Assembly (NCBI RefSeq): GCF_003063665.1
Contig: NZ_NESF01000001.1
Coordinates: 558,001 to 622,000, forward strand
Length of the DNA stretch: 64,000 bases
Direction of reading: 5' to 3'
Source of the DNA: Limnohabitans sp. Hippo3
Lineage (GTDB): Bacteria > Pseudomonadota > Gammaproteobacteria > Burkholderiales > Burkholderiaceae_C
The notes beneath the pieces are model-generated. The model made no database searches. It had not been told where the DNA came from and saw nothing but the letters and a program-made list of their open reading frames with translations. Every line of letters begins with the position of its first letter. The stretch's first letter is position 1. Positions 18,575 to 30,338 of this stretch are shown one piece after another. The translations under genes and the position numbers were made by a program.

Positions 18575-19848
18575 GCGTCGTCATGCTTTGCACCATGGTG
18601 CTGTGCTTTGCACTCACCATCTCGGTGGCCGTGTCCATTGGCTTGTCGGCCATCGTCGGCATTCAGATCGGCAATGCCAACATGCTCATCTCCGTCAAGG
18701 AGATGTTCAACTCGATGAACAAATTCCCGCTGGCTGCGATCCCCTTCTTCATCCTGGCGGGCAACATCATGGAAACCGGCGGCATCTCCCGTCGCCTGGT
18801 GGAGTTTGCCAAGAGCATCGTGGGCGGCGTGCAAGGCGGCTTGCCCATGACCTGCGTGCTGACCTGCATGATTTTTGCGGCGGTGTCGGGCTCATCGGTT
18901 GCCACCACCTTCGCCATCGGCACCATCCTGATCCCGGCGCTCATCAAGCACGGTTACCCCACCACCTATGCGGCCTCCTTGCAAGCCACATCGGCCGAAC
19001 TCGGCGTGATCATCCCGCCTTCGATCCCCATGATCCTGTACGGCGTGAGTGCCGAAGTGTCCATTGGCGAGCTGTTCATTGCCGGTTTTGGCCCGGGTCT
19101 GTTCATTGGCGCAGCCTTGATGTTCTGGGTCTGGGTGTATTGCAAATACAAAGGCTGGGGCAAAAACGATGGCGATGGACGCTTGAGTTTTGGCAAAGCA
19201 TCGTGGCAAGCCGGTTGGGCGCTCATGATGCCCGTCATCATTTTGGGCGGCATCTACGGCGGGGTGTTCACCCCCACCGAAGCGTCTGCCGTGGCGGTGT
19301 TCTACGCGCTGATCGTCGGCACGGTCATTTACCGCGAGATCAAGCTGAAAGACCTGGCTGTGATCATGCGCAAATCGGTGCTGTCCAGCGCGGTGATCAT
19401 GTTCATCATCGCCAACGCGGGTTTGTTCGCCTTCCTGATCACGCGCGCTGGGGTGCCTGAAGCCATTGGTCACTGGCTGGAAGACGTGCTCAAGTCGCCC
19501 GCCTACTTCCTGCTGGGCGTGAACGTGGCCTTGTTTTTCATTGGCATGTTCATTGAAACCAGTGCCGCCATCATCGTGTTGGCGCCCATCCTCGCCCCTG
19601 TGGCCATGCACTTTGGCATCGACCCGGTTCACTTTGGCCTGATCATGGTGGTCAATCTGGCGCTGGGCATGATCACACCGCCTTTCGGCGTGAACTTGTT
19701 CGCGGCCTGTACGGTAGCGCGCATTTCGCTCGATCGGATGATCAAAGATTTGATCCCCTTCGTGCTGGTGATCCTGGTTTGCCTGATGGTGGTGAGCTAT
19801 GTGCCTGCTTTGTCGCTGACCTTGCGGGATCTGGTGTACGCCAAATAA
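18571..19848 (+). CDS. TRAP transporter large permease (DctM family)
   Basis: A 425-residue polytopic (about 12-helix) sodium-dependent permease. Typical DctM features are the FPLAAIPFFILAGNIMETGG start of the first repeat, VSGSSVATTFAIG, and MITPPFGVNLFAA near the C-terminus. ATG 18571 overlaps the dctQ stop, showing translational coupling. The next transcription unit starts with a glycine riboswitch 15 nt after the stop, which raises the possibility that TRAP read-through enters the riboswitch. Confidence 0.94.
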   Translation: MSVVMLCTMVLCFALTISVAVSIGLSAIVGIQIGNANMLISVKEMFNSMNKFPLAAIPFFILAGNIMETGGISRRLVEFAKSIVGGVQGGLPMTCVLTCMIFAAVSGSSVATTFAIGTILIPALIKHGYPTTYAASLQATSAELGVIIPPSIPMILYGVSAEVSIGELFIAGFGPGLFIGAALMFWVWVYCKYKGWGKNDGDGRLSFGKASWQAGWALMMPVIILGGIYGGVFTPTEASAVAVFYALIVGTVIYREIKLKDLAVIMRKSVLSSAVIMFIIANAGLFAFLITRAGVPEAIGHWLEDVLKSPAYFLLGVNVALFFIGMFIETSAAIIVLAPILAPVAMHFGIDPVHFGLIMVVNLALGMITPPFGVNLFAACTVARISLDRMIKDLIPFVLVILVCLMVVSYVPALSLTLRDLVYAK

Positions 19849-19863
19849 AGCTAGAATCCACCC

Positions 19864-20115
19864 CTGTCAGGAGAGCGCCTGACTTGTCTCAAGCATGAAA
19901 CAAGTCAGGCCGCCGAAGGCGCAGGCGGTTTGAAAAACTGCTGAACGCTCAGGCAAAAGGACTGACAAAACGCTTTTCATCAAGGCGTTACCTCACTGGA
20001 GAGAGGTGCCGGGCCATCGGGCCACGGCATCCACCGAAGGAGCAAACCGCAGAACGTCCGGCTTTCAGGCCGAATGGTCCCGGCGAATCTCTCAGGTAAA
20101 GCGGACAGCGAGGGC
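19864..20115 (+). ncRNA. Tandem glycine riboswitch upstream of gcvT
   Basis: Two glycine aptamers in series. Aptamer 1 has GGAGAGCGCC near 19871, the core GCCGCCGAAGGCGCAGGCGG (19909-19928) and the closing CGCTCAGGCAAAAGGACTGA. Aptamer 2 has CTGGAGAGAGGTGCC near 19995, CACCGAAGGAGCAAACC and the closing AATCTCTCAGGTAAAGCGGA. The GAAGG(C/A)GCA and CTCAGG(C/T)AAA signatures are diagnostic. A hairpin CCACAGC-ATGT-GCTGTGG (20119-20136) between aptamer 2 and the gcvT ribosome-binding site is the likely expression platform. Glycine binding should switch the cleavage operon on. Confidence 0.95.
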
Positions 20116-20160
20116 AAGCCACAGCATGTGCTGTGGTTGTTCATTGCCCTTGGAGTTCCT

Positions 20161-21300
20161 GTGAACGCTGCTGCCGACTTGCTCACCACCCCTTTGAACG
20201 CCCTGCACACCGAGCTGGGCGCCCGCATGGTGCCTTTTGCGGGCTACAGCATGCCGGTGCAATACCCCTCTGGCCTGGTCGCCGAGCACCACCACACCCG
20301 CAACGCGGCTGGCCTCTTCGACGTCTCGCACATGGGCCAGTTGTGCCTGAGCGGCCCCGATGCCGCTGCCGCCTTCGAGTGCCTGATGCCGGTGGACGTG
20401 ATCGGACTGGGCATGAACAAACAGCGCTACGGCCTGCTGCTCAATGACGAGGGCGGCATCATCGACGACCTGATGTTCGTGAACCGCGATGTGGCCAACG
20501 GCGGCGACATCTTTGTCATCGTCAACGGGGCTTGCAAACACGGCGATCTGGCCCACATCCAAGAGCGCATCGGCAGCCGCTGCACCATCACGCCGCAATT
20601 TGACCGCGCCTTGCTGGCCCTGCAGGGCCCGCAGGCGGTGACCGCCTTGCAGCGCTTGTTGCCCGGCGTTGAAAAATTGGTGTTCATGACCGGCGCCGCC
20701 TTTGACCTGGATGGCGCAGACCTGTATGTGACCCGCAGCGGCTACACAGGCGAAGACGGTTTTGAAATCTCCCTGCCCGCCCACGCGGCCGATGCCTTTG
20801 CCCGTGCCCTGCTGGCCCAGCCCGAAGTCAAGCCGATTGGCCTGGGTGCCCGCAACTCGCTGCGCCTGGAAGCCGGGTTGTGCCTGTACGGCAACGACAT
20901 CGACACCACCACCACCCCAGTCGAAGCGGGCCTGAACTGGGCCATGCAAAAGGTGCGCCGCACAGGTGGCGCGCGTGCAGGCGGCTTCCCAGGAGCTGAC
21001 AAAGTGCTGGCGCAGCTCGACGGCACAAGCCCGGCGCAGCGCTTGCGCGTGGGCCTGGTGGCCCTGGATCGCGTGCCGGTGCGCGAGCATGTGGAACTGC
21101 ACAACGACGGCGGCCAGAAAGTGGGCGAAGTCACCAGCGGCCTGCTGGCCCCGACGGCCGACCAACCTGTGGCGCTGGCCTATGTGCAGGCAGAATACGC
21201 GCCAGCAGGCACACGCCTGAACGCCATGGTGCGCGGCAAAGCCGTGCCCATGACCGTCAGCGCCCTGCCCTTCGTACCCAACCGCTATCACCGCGGTTGA
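20161..21300 (+). CDS. gcvT: Glycine cleavage system T protein (aminomethyltransferase)
   Basis: A 379-residue folate-dependent enzyme that transfers the methylene group from the H-protein arm to tetrahydrofolate, releasing ammonia. N-terminal HTELGARMVPFAGYSMPVQY and RNAAGLFDVSHMGQ, and the C-terminal GEVTSG segment, are typical. I place the start at GTG 20161, five nt after GGAG, rather than at in-frame codons inside the riboswitch. It is first in gcvT-gcvH-gcvP and is controlled by the riboswitch. Confidence 0.95.
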   Translation: MNAAADLLTTPLNALHTELGARMVPFAGYSMPVQYPSGLVAEHHHTRNAAGLFDVSHMGQLCLSGPDAAAAFECLMPVDVIGLGMNKQRYGLLLNDEGGIIDDLMFVNRDVANGGDIFVIVNGACKHGDLAHIQERIGSRCTITPQFDRALLALQGPQAVTALQRLLPGVEKLVFMTGAAFDLDGADLYVTRSGYTGEDGFEISLPAHAADAFARALLAQPEVKPIGLGARNSLRLEAGLCLYGNDIDTTTTPVEAGLNWAMQKVRRTGGARAGGFPGADKVLAQLDGTSPAQRLRVGLVALDRVPVREHVELHNDGGQKVGEVTSGLLAPTADQPVALAYVQAEYAPAGTRLNAMVRGKAVPMTVSALPFVPNRYHRG

Positions 21301-21304
21301 ACTT

Positions 21305-21377
21305 AATCGGGGTCAGATCCCAATTGAATCCACACATCCTGACAAGCCAAACAATGGGGATCTGACCCCGATTGAAT
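21305..21377. repeat. GGGGTCAGATCCC inverted-repeat element inside the gcv operon
   Basis: Perfect 17-bp inverted repeats, AATCGGGGTCAGATCCC (21305-21321) and its complement (21357-21373), with a 35-bp loop; ATTGAAT follows both arms. The GGGGTCAGATC core resembles short elements mobilised by REP-associated tyrosine transposases. It fills the gcvT-gcvH gap and will form a long mRNA hairpin. Confidence 0.75.
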
Positions 21378-21402
21378 ACCCTAACACACAAGGAGCTCCC
21401 AC

Positions 21403-21768
21403 ATGATCAAGTACACCGAAGACCACGAATGGTTGCAAATTGACGGTGACACCGCCGTCGTCGGCATCACCCACCACGCACAAGACGCGCTGGGCGATGT
21501 GGTGTTTGTGGACTTGCCCGAAGTGGGCAAGTCTTTTGCCGCCAAAGAGGTCGCAGGCGTGGTCGAGTCGGTCAAGGCCGCTGCCGACGTCTACATGCCC
21601 GTGGACGGCGAGATCACCGAGGTGAACGAAGAACTGCGCGGCGACCCCTCGCTGGCCAACACCGACCCCCTGGGCAAAGGCTGGTTCTTCAAGGTCAAAC
21701 TGTCCAACCCCGCGCAGGCCGACGCCCTGCTGGACGAGACGGCTTACAACAAGTTCTCGGCGGGCTGA
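21403..21768 (+). CDS. gcvH: Glycine cleavage system H protein
   Basis: A 121-residue lipoyl carrier protein shuttling the aminomethyl group between P, T and L proteins. The lipoylated lysine is K58 in [10 protein letters not shown]. Length and the [21 protein letters not shown]-terminus are typical. An AAGGAG site precedes ATG 21403. It is the second gene of the riboswitch-controlled operon. Confidence 0.97.
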   Translation: MIKYTEDHEWLQIDGDTAVVGITHHAQDALGDVVFVDLPEVGKSFAAKEVAGVVESVKAAADVYMPVDGEITEVNEELRGDPSLANTDPLGKGWFFKVKLSNPAQADALLDETAYNKFSAG

Positions 21769-21786
21769 GTGAACTGTTGAGTGTTT

Positions 21787-21845
21787 TGTGACCCCGGACG
21801 GGCTCCGGGGTCCATGGATGCCCGATCCACTCGGGCATGACAAAC
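21787..21845. repeat. REP-like paired hairpins, GGAT-CCCG family, copy 3
   Basis: Two perfect 8-bp hairpins with 5-nt loops: ACCCCGGA-CGGGC-TCCGGGGT (21791-21811) and ATGCCCGA-TCCAC-TCGGGCAT (21818-21838). They lie between gcvH and gcvP and may stabilise upstream mRNA or attenuate gcvP. Confidence 0.8.
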
Positions 21846-21921
21846 ACAACGCTCTTCCCTCCAGAACCTTGGGCAAGTGGCATGCCGTGCCGCTTGCCGA
21901 ATGTTTTAAACGGAGCCACAC

Positions 21922-24834
<2,913 letters not shown>

Positions 24835-24919
24835 GTTGAGGTCTTATCGCGGTCGGTGATCGCGGTAAATTTTTAACCCAAAGCCAACACAAAACAGCAC
24901 AACAACGTTAAGATCCAAC

Positions 24920-25126
24920 TCCCGCATCGGGAGAGACTGTCCAAAACAGACAGCGCCGAAGGAGCAACCGCCCCGGAAACTCTCAGGCAAAAGGACCGAT
25001 GCAGACAGGCCCCATCATCAGATGCGGGGCCACACACTCTGAAGAGCGCCCCCGGTTCGTCACCGGGGTCCACCGCAGGAGCAAGCCTCATACGAGGTGA
25101 ATCTCTCAGGTTTCAAACAGAGGGGG
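24920..25126 (+). ncRNA. Second tandem glycine riboswitch, upstream of the DadA-like gene
   Basis: Two aptamers again. Aptamer 1 has GCATCGGGAGAGACTG, the core GCGCCGAAGGAGCAACCGCC (24952-24971) and AAACTCTCAGGCAAAAGGAC. Aptamer 2 has ACTCTGAAGAGCGCC (25036-25050), CCACCGCAGGAGCAAGCC and GAATCTCTCAGGTTTCAAAC, then AGAGGGGG. Loop sequences differ from the gcvT riboswitch, so it is not a recent duplicate. A GCGCAC-ATCCG-GTGCGC hairpin (25134-25150) follows before the start codon at 25193. There is no U-run, so control may be translational. Confidence 0.93.
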
Positions 25127-25192
25127 TCATGCCGCGCACATCCGGTGCGCAGCGTGTCCATCCGTTTGAGACGTTGAAACGAGAGAAGCTTC

Positions 25193-26452
25193 ATGAAAAA
25201 GCACATGGCCATCATTGGTGGCGGCATTACCGGCATCACCTCCGCCTACGCCCTGGCCCAGCAAGGCATCCAGGTCACCCTGATCGAGAAAAACCGCTAC
25301 CCTGGCATGGAAACGTCCTACGCCAACGGCGGGCAGTTGTCGGCCTCCAACGCCGAAGTCTGGACACACCCGTCCACGATCATCAAAGGCCTCAAGTGGA
25401 TGCTCAAGAGCGACGCGCCGCTCCTGATGAACCCCGCACCCACCTGGCACAAACTCAGCTGGATGGCCGAGTTCGTGGCCGCTATTCCCAAGTACAAGGA
25501 CAACACCATCGCCACGGCCAAGCTGGCCATCGAGTCGCGCGAGCACCACTTCGCCTGGGCCAAGGCCGAAGGCATCGACTTTGACCACAAGCGCGAAGGC
25601 ATCTTGCACATCTACCGCGACAAAAAAGGCTTTGACCACGCAGGCCAAGTCTCCAAGCTGCTGGCCCAAGGCGGCCTGCCCCGCCGCGCCGTCACCCCCG
25701 ACGAAATGAAAGCCATCGAGCCGACCCTGCAAGGCCAGTACTACGGCGGCTACTTCACCGAGAGCGACTCGACAGGCGACATCCACAAGTTCACGTTTGG
25801 CCTGGCCAAGGCCTGCGAGCGCCTGGGCGTGAAGATCCTGACCGAACACCAGGTGCTGAATGTCGCCTCGAACGGCCAAACCGCCACCGTGCAAGTGCAG
25901 CACGCGGGCCAAACCGAGACCCTGAGCTTCGACGGCATCGTCATTTGCGCAGGTGTGCACGGCCGCCGCTTGGCCGCCCAACTGGGCGACCGCCTGAACA
26001 TTTACCCCGTCAAAGGCTACTCGATCACCGTGGGCCTGAACGACGCCGCCAGCCAGGCTGCTGCGCCGCAGGTCAGCCTGCTCGACGACGAAACCAAGCT
26101 GGTGACCAGTCGCCTGGGCGCAGACCGTTTCCGCGTCGCGGGCACGGCCGAGTTCAACGGCATCGACCTGGACATCCGCGCCGACCGCATCAAGCCGCTG
26201 GTCAACTGGGTCAACGAATGCTTCCCCGGTGTGGACACCCGCCGCGTCGAACCTTGGGCCGGTCTGCGCCCCATGATGCCCAACATGCTGCCGCGCGTGG
26301 GCGCAGGCAAAAAGGCCAATGTGTTCTACAACACCGGCCACGGCCACCTGGGCTGGACCTTGTCCGCCATCACGGCGCACCAGCTGGCAGGGCATGTGAT
26401 GGCGGCCATGAAGGACAATGTGCGCTCCTTCATGACCCCCGCCACTGCCTGA
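25193..26452 (+). CDS. DadA-like D-amino-acid dehydrogenase / glycine-oxidising FAD enzyme
   Basis: A 419-residue DAO-type FAD oxidoreductase similar to DadA, the quinone-linked D-amino-acid dehydrogenase. It has the dinucleotide motif AIIGGGITGITSAYALAQQG at the N-terminus, YANGGQLSASNAEVW, and the C-terminal GHGHLGWTLSAITAHQLAG. It is preceded by a tandem glycine riboswitch, so its physiological substrate may be glycine or a glycine-generating amine (D-amino acid, sarcosine) rather than D-alanine. Two nt separate it from a GNAT gene on the same transcript. Confidence 0.88.
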   Translation: MKKHMAIIGGGITGITSAYALAQQGIQVTLIEKNRYPGMETSYANGGQLSASNAEVWTHPSTIIKGLKWMLKSDAPLLMNPAPTWHKLSWMAEFVAAIPKYKDNTIATAKLAIESREHHFAWAKAEGIDFDHKREGILHIYRDKKGFDHAGQVSKLLAQGGLPRRAVTPDEMKAIEPTLQGQYYGGYFTESDSTGDIHKFTFGLAKACERLGVKILTEHQVLNVASNGQTATVQVQHAGQTETLSFDGIVICAGVHGRRLAAQLGDRLNIYPVKGYSITVGLNDAASQAAAPQVSLLDDETKLVTSRLGADRFRVAGTAEFNGIDLDIRADRIKPLVNWVNECFPGVDTRRVEPWAGLRPMMPNMLPRVGAGKKANVFYNTGHGHLGWTLSAITAHQLAGHVMAAMKDNVRSFMTPATA

Positions 26453-26454
26453 CC

Positions 26455-26937
26455 ATGCCGCTTCACATCCTGCCCGTCGATTACCAAAACCCGGTCCACC
26501 GCCATGCCCTGGTGATGCTGCTGGACGCCTACGCCCAAGACCCGATGGGCGGGGGCGAAGGACTGACGCAGGATGTGAAAGATCGCTTGTGCGATGACCT
26601 GGCTGCACGCAGCGATGCAGCCAGCTTCATCGCCTGGCTGGACGATGCGCCTGTGGGCCTGGTCAACTGCATCGAGGGCTATTCGACCTTCAAGGCGCAG
26701 CCCCTGATGAACATCCACGACATCGCCGTGCTGCCCGGGCACCGGGGTGCAGGGGTAGGCCAGTCTTTGCTGGCCGCTGCCGAGCAGCATGCGCGGGCGC
26801 GTGGCAGCTGCAAGCTCACGCTGGAAGTGCTGACCGGCAATGCGCGGGCTTTAAAGAGTTACCTCGGCTTCGGCTTTGAGCCCTATGCGCTGGACCCCGC
26901 TGCGGGTCAGGCCAGCTTCATGCAAAAGTGGCTTTGA
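26455..26937 (+). CDS. GNAT-family N-acetyltransferase
   Basis: A 160-residue acetyltransferase. The acetyl-CoA motif is seen at IAVLPGHRGAGVGQSLLAAA, with the following LEVLTGNARALKSYLGFGFE typical of GNAT motif B. It starts 2 nt after the DadA-like stop, so it is presumably under the same glycine riboswitch. It might acetylate an amino compound or detoxify an intermediate; the substrate is not evident. Confidence 0.85.
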   Translation: MPLHILPVDYQNPVHRHALVMLLDAYAQDPMGGGEGLTQDVKDRLCDDLAARSDAASFIAWLDDAPVGLVNCIEGYSTFKAQPLMNIHDIAVLPGHRGAGVGQSLLAAAEQHARARGSCKLTLEVLTGNARALKSYLGFGFEPYALDPAAGQASFMQKWL

Positions 26938-26947
26938 ACAAAACCCT

Positions 26948-27051
26948 GTAGGTCGGGCCTTTACGGTCCGACCCTTGATTTTTTCGCTAAACGACATTTT
27001 CAAAAGGCGGCAGCACACCGACGATGTCGGACCTGGAGGAGCCGACCTACA
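26948..27051. repeat. 104-bp TGTAGGTCGG-bounded MITE-like element
   Basis: It is bounded by TGTAGGTCGG (26948-26957) and its complement CCGACCTACA (27042-27051). Internal pieces repeat the theme (GGTCCGACC, GTCGGACC). It lies between convergent genes with no coding content, consistent with a small non-autonomous element. Confidence 0.65.
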
Positions 27052-27068
27052 AAGACCACGCGCCCAAA

Positions 27069-28244
27069 TCAAAAGTCGCTGGACGACTGCACCTGCTCTT
27101 TGGCCAGCTGCCACTGCTCTTTGAGCCAGCGCTTGAGTTCGGCATCGTTCTGAATCCGTCGCAAATCGGCTGCCAGGCTGTCGGCGTTGTGCCGTTGGTC
27201 GGCCTGGATGCGCTGCAGGACTTGCGTCATCGCCGCCTCGTCCACATCGGCCCGCACCGACACGCACAGCTCGCGGCTCAAGCGGCTTTGCAAAGCGTCC
27301 AGATCGTCCTCCAGCGCGGTGACCTGTTCCTTCAACAGTGAAGCCATGGCGATGAGCTGGGCATCGGCCATGCGGGTGGCGTTTTGCGGGTTGATCTGCG
27401 TCACCTGCATTTGCAGGCGCAGCAAGGTGCTCAGCTCATTTTTTTCATAGGCGGCATTGACCTCGCTCATCCGCGCGGTTTTGCGCAGGCGCTCTTGCTC
27501 GTCGGGCTCACGGTCCGGGTGCAAGGCGCTGGCCAGTTGCCGAAACACCGTGCGGATGGCGCTTTTGGCATCGGCCTCGCGCAGCACGGCGGGCGGCACC
27601 TCGCCTTTTTCGGCGGCCGCGCTTTTCTTTTGGGCTTGTTTGTGTGCTTTTTTGGCCGCACGCTTGGCCGCCTTGCGCTGCTCATCGGCCTCTTGTTGAC
27701 GCTGCCACTGGCGGATGCCCGCTTGCATCATCTCTTCGGGTGTCTGGTAATGGCTGGGATTTTGAATCGGCTGACCCAGCGCTTCTTCGATGCGCCCGCG
27801 CAGGCGCTGCGCCGCCTCGGCCTGCTCTTGGGCTGCTTCCTGGGTGTCCTCATCGCTCACATACAAATCGGCCAGGGCCTGCACTTGCGGGTCAGCGCTG
27901 GCGGCCAATTGGTCGATCAAACCGCGCACCAGTCCCCGGGCCATGCGCTGCTGTCTGTCGGTGAAGTCTGCCGTTTGCAGGCGCTCATGCACAAAGAGCA
28001 GCAGGCTTTTACGATGGGCCTGCGCCAGCTGCACCGACTCGCGCAAGGCCTGGATGTGGGCATACCGGTGCCGATCTGACCAAGCCTCCAGCCGCCCGAT
28101 CTGGCCTGAGAGCTGCTCGATGCGGGCCAGCAAGGCGTTGAAGCGCTGCTGGGCGGGCGTGAGCGGGGCTTGATCGCCCGGCTTAACCATCAAGGCAGAC
28201 AGGGAGACAGCAGCGTTTTGGGGCGCTTCGGGCGCGGAAATCAT
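27069..28244 (-). CDS. J-domain (DnaJ-like) coiled-coil protein
   Basis: A 391-residue, highly charged, mostly helical protein. A J-domain-like segment around residues 228-270 contains the HPD tripeptide (H242-P243-D244 in LASALHPDREPDE) needed to stimulate Hsp70 ATPase. The N-terminal half is Gln/Ala-rich coiled coil, with a Lys/Ala-rich basic stretch (about 190-215). Unlike DnaJ, there is no zinc domain and the J domain lies centrally. Probably a specialised DnaK co-chaperone; clients unknown. It is divergent from the radical SAM gene. Confidence 0.7.
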   Translation of the reverse strand: MISAPEAPQNAAVSLSALMVKPGDQAPLTPAQQRFNALLARIEQLSGQIGRLEAWSDRHRYAHIQALRESVQLAQAHRKSLLLFVHERLQTADFTDRQQRMARGLVRGLIDQLAASADPQVQALADLYVSDEDTQEAAQEQAEAAQRLRGRIEEALGQPIQNPSHYQTPEEMMQAGIRQWQRQQEADEQRKAAKRAAKKAHKQAQKKSAAAEKGEVPPAVLREADAKSAIRTVFRQLASALHPDREPDEQERLRKTARMSEVNAAYEKNELSTLLRLQMQVTQINPQNATRMADAQLIAMASLLKEQVTALEDDLDALQSRLSRELCVSVRADVDEAAMTQVLQRIQADQRHNADSLAADLRRIQNDAELKRWLKEQWQLAKEQVQSSSDF

Positions 28245-28389
28245 TGGAAAGAGATTGACGACTTATAAGCTGCTGGATGTTAACCCCCTGCAAGCCCCGC
28301 ATCCCGTGCGAGGACGCCCCTGCGGCAGAATGCAGCAAGGGGCGTGGCCAGTCGATAATCCCCCCACCCATTCGATAACTGTTCGCCTG
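28245..28389. promoter_or_regulatory. Divergent promoter region, J-domain/radical SAM genes
   Basis: A 145-bp spacer with two direct TCGATAA copies (28352-28358, 28372-28378) 20 bp apart upstream of the radical SAM gene. The first overlaps a GATAAT that could serve as a -10 box. Confidence 0.35.
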
Positions 28390-30315
28390 ATGCCCAGCCC
28401 CACCCCGTTCAAAGTGCTCAGCCTCATCCCGCCGATGACACAGCTGAACACGCCCTACCCGTCCACGGCCTACCTGACGGGTTTTTTGCGGTCGCGGGGG
28501 TTTGATGCGGTGCAAGAAGACTTGGCCCTGGCCACCGTGCTGGCCTTGCTGAACAAACCAGGGCTCACGGCCCTGCGCGACGCAGCGCTGGCCTTGCCTG
28601 TCGAAGAGCGCTCAGGCCCGGTGAATTTCTTCCTCGACCATTTCAACGATTACGCCGTCAGCATCGACCCGGTGATCGCCTTTTTGCAAGGGCGCGACAG
28701 CACGCTCAGCCACCGCATTGCAGGCCGGGGCTTTTTACCCGAAGGCCCGCGCTTTGCGGCGCTCGACGCCTATGACGACGACGGAACAGGGGACCCGATC
28801 GGCTGGGCCTTTGGTGCTTTGGGTCAGACCGACCGCGCCCGGCACCTGGCCACGCTGTATTTGAACGACCTGGCCGATGTGCTGCGCGACGCCGTGGACG
28901 AAGGCTTTGAATTCGTGCGCTACGCCGAGCGCCTGGCCGCCAGCCAGCCCAGCTTTGACGCGCTGGCCGAAGCCCTGGCCGAGCCCCCCAATTTGATCGA
29001 CAGCACGCTGGAGCGCCTGGCCTTTCAAGCCATTGAGCGGCATCAGCCGCAATTGGTGCTGCTGTCGGTGCCCTTCCCCGGCTCGGTGTATGCGGCGTTT
29101 CGCATCGCCCAATGCATCAAGCGCTCGCACCCGCACATCCGCATTGGCTTGGGCGGTGGCTTTGTGAACACCGAGCTGCGCGAGCTGAAAGACGCCCGGG
29201 TGTTCGACCATGTAGATTTCGTGACACTCGACGGCGGCGAACGCCCACTGCTGAGCCTGATCGAGCACCTGCAGGGCCAACGCAGCGCGCAGCGCCTGCA
29301 GCGCACCTTCGTCCGTAACGACGCAGGCCAGGTGCAGTACATCAATATGCAAGAGCCCGACATCCCGTTTGAAGAGGTGGGCACGGCCACTTGGGACGGC
29401 CTGCCGCTGCACCAATATTTGTCGCTGCTGGACATGCTCAACCCGATGAACCGGCTTTGGAGCGACGGGCGCTGGAACAAGCTCACCGTGGCGCACGGCT
29501 GCTACTGGAAAAAATGCAGCTTTTGCGACGTGAGCCTGGACTACATCAGCCGCTACGAGACCGCGCAGGCCAGCACCCTAGTCGACCGCATCGAGCAGAT
29601 CGTGGCCGAGACGGGCCAGACCGGCTTTCACTTTGTGGACGAAGCGGCACCGCCCAAAGCGCTCAAGGCTCTGGCTGAGGAAATCCTGCGCCGGGGCGTG
29701 CAAATCTCGTGGTGGGGCAACATCCGCTTTGAGAAGACCTTTACCCCCGAGCTGTGCGAACTGCTGGCGCAAAGCGGCTGCATCGCCATGTCGGGTGGGC
29801 TGGAAGTCGCGTCAGACCGCTTGCTGGCCCTGATGAAAAAAGGCGTCTCGGTCGAGCAGGTAGCGCAAGTGACCAAAGGCTTTGCCGATGCAGGCGTGCT
29901 GGTGCACGCCTATTTGATGTACGGCTTTCCCACGCAGACCGTGCAAGACACGGTGGACGCGCTCGAATACGTGCGCCAGTTGTTTGAAAACGGCTGCATC
30001 CACAGCGGCTTTTTCCACCGTTTTGTCTGCACGGTGCATTCGCCCGTGGGCCTGAATCCCGACGCTTACGGCGTGACACTTTTGCCTCTGCCCGAGGGCA
30101 CATTTGCCAAAAACGACGTGGGCTTTGTCGACCCGACGCCCATGCCGCCCGGCGTGAACCATGACCTGCTGGGCCAGGGCCTGAAAAAAGCCATCTACAA
30201 CTTCATGCACGGCGTGGGGGTGGAGGCCGATGTGCGCCAGTGGTTTGAGCTGCCCAAAGGCCAGTGCCCCAAACCGACAGTGCCGCGCCACAAAATCGCC
30301 AAAGCGCTGGGCTGA
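28390..30315 (+). CDS. B12-binding-type radical SAM protein
   Basis: A 641-residue protein. The N-terminal half resembles a cobalamin-binding domain (LSVPFPGSVYAAFRIAQCIK, then IRIGLGGGFVNTE), but no DxHxxG motif is obvious, so B12 binding is uncertain. The radical SAM half has a cluster motif C371-x4-C376-x2-C379 (HGCYWKKCSFCDVS), one residue longer than the canonical CX3CX2C. Later VLVHAYLMYGFPTQT is a typical SAM-barrel strand. ATG 28390 begins at the first conserved strand. Substrate unknown; related proteins are annotated only as radical SAM. It is transcribed alone. Confidence 0.8.
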   Translation: MPSPTPFKVLSLIPPMTQLNTPYPSTAYLTGFLRSRGFDAVQEDLALATVLALLNKPGLTALRDAALALPVEERSGPVNFFLDHFNDYAVSIDPVIAFLQGRDSTLSHRIAGRGFLPEGPRFAALDAYDDDGTGDPIGWAFGALGQTDRARHLATLYLNDLADVLRDAVDEGFEFVRYAERLAASQPSFDALAEALAEPPNLIDSTLERLAFQAIERHQPQLVLLSVPFPGSVYAAFRIAQCIKRSHPHIRIGLGGGFVNTELRELKDARVFDHVDFVTLDGGERPLLSLIEHLQGQRSAQRLQRTFVRNDAGQVQYINMQEPDIPFEEVGTATWDGLPLHQYLSLLDMLNPMNRLWSDGRWNKLTVAHGCYWKKCSFCDVSLDYISRYETAQASTLVDRIEQIVAETGQTGFHFVDEAAPPKALKALAEEILRRGVQISWWGNIRFEKTFTPELCELLAQSGCIAMSGGLEVASDRLLALMKKGVSVEQVAQVTKGFADAGVLVHAYLMYGFPTQTVQDTVDALEYVRQLFENGCIHSGFFHRFVCTVHSPVGLNPDAYGVTLLPLPEGTFAKNDVGFVDPTPMPPGVNHDLLGQGLKKAIYNFMHGVGVEADVRQWFELPKGQCPKPTVPRHKIAKALG

Positions 30316-30338
30316 TCAAAGCCCTTTGCTTTGCTTCA

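Noticed and set aside
25127-26608. 493-codon minus-strand frame over the DadA-like gene
   Set aside because: Low-complexity His/Gly/Val-rich translation, antisense to a clear flavoprotein and crossing a riboswitch.
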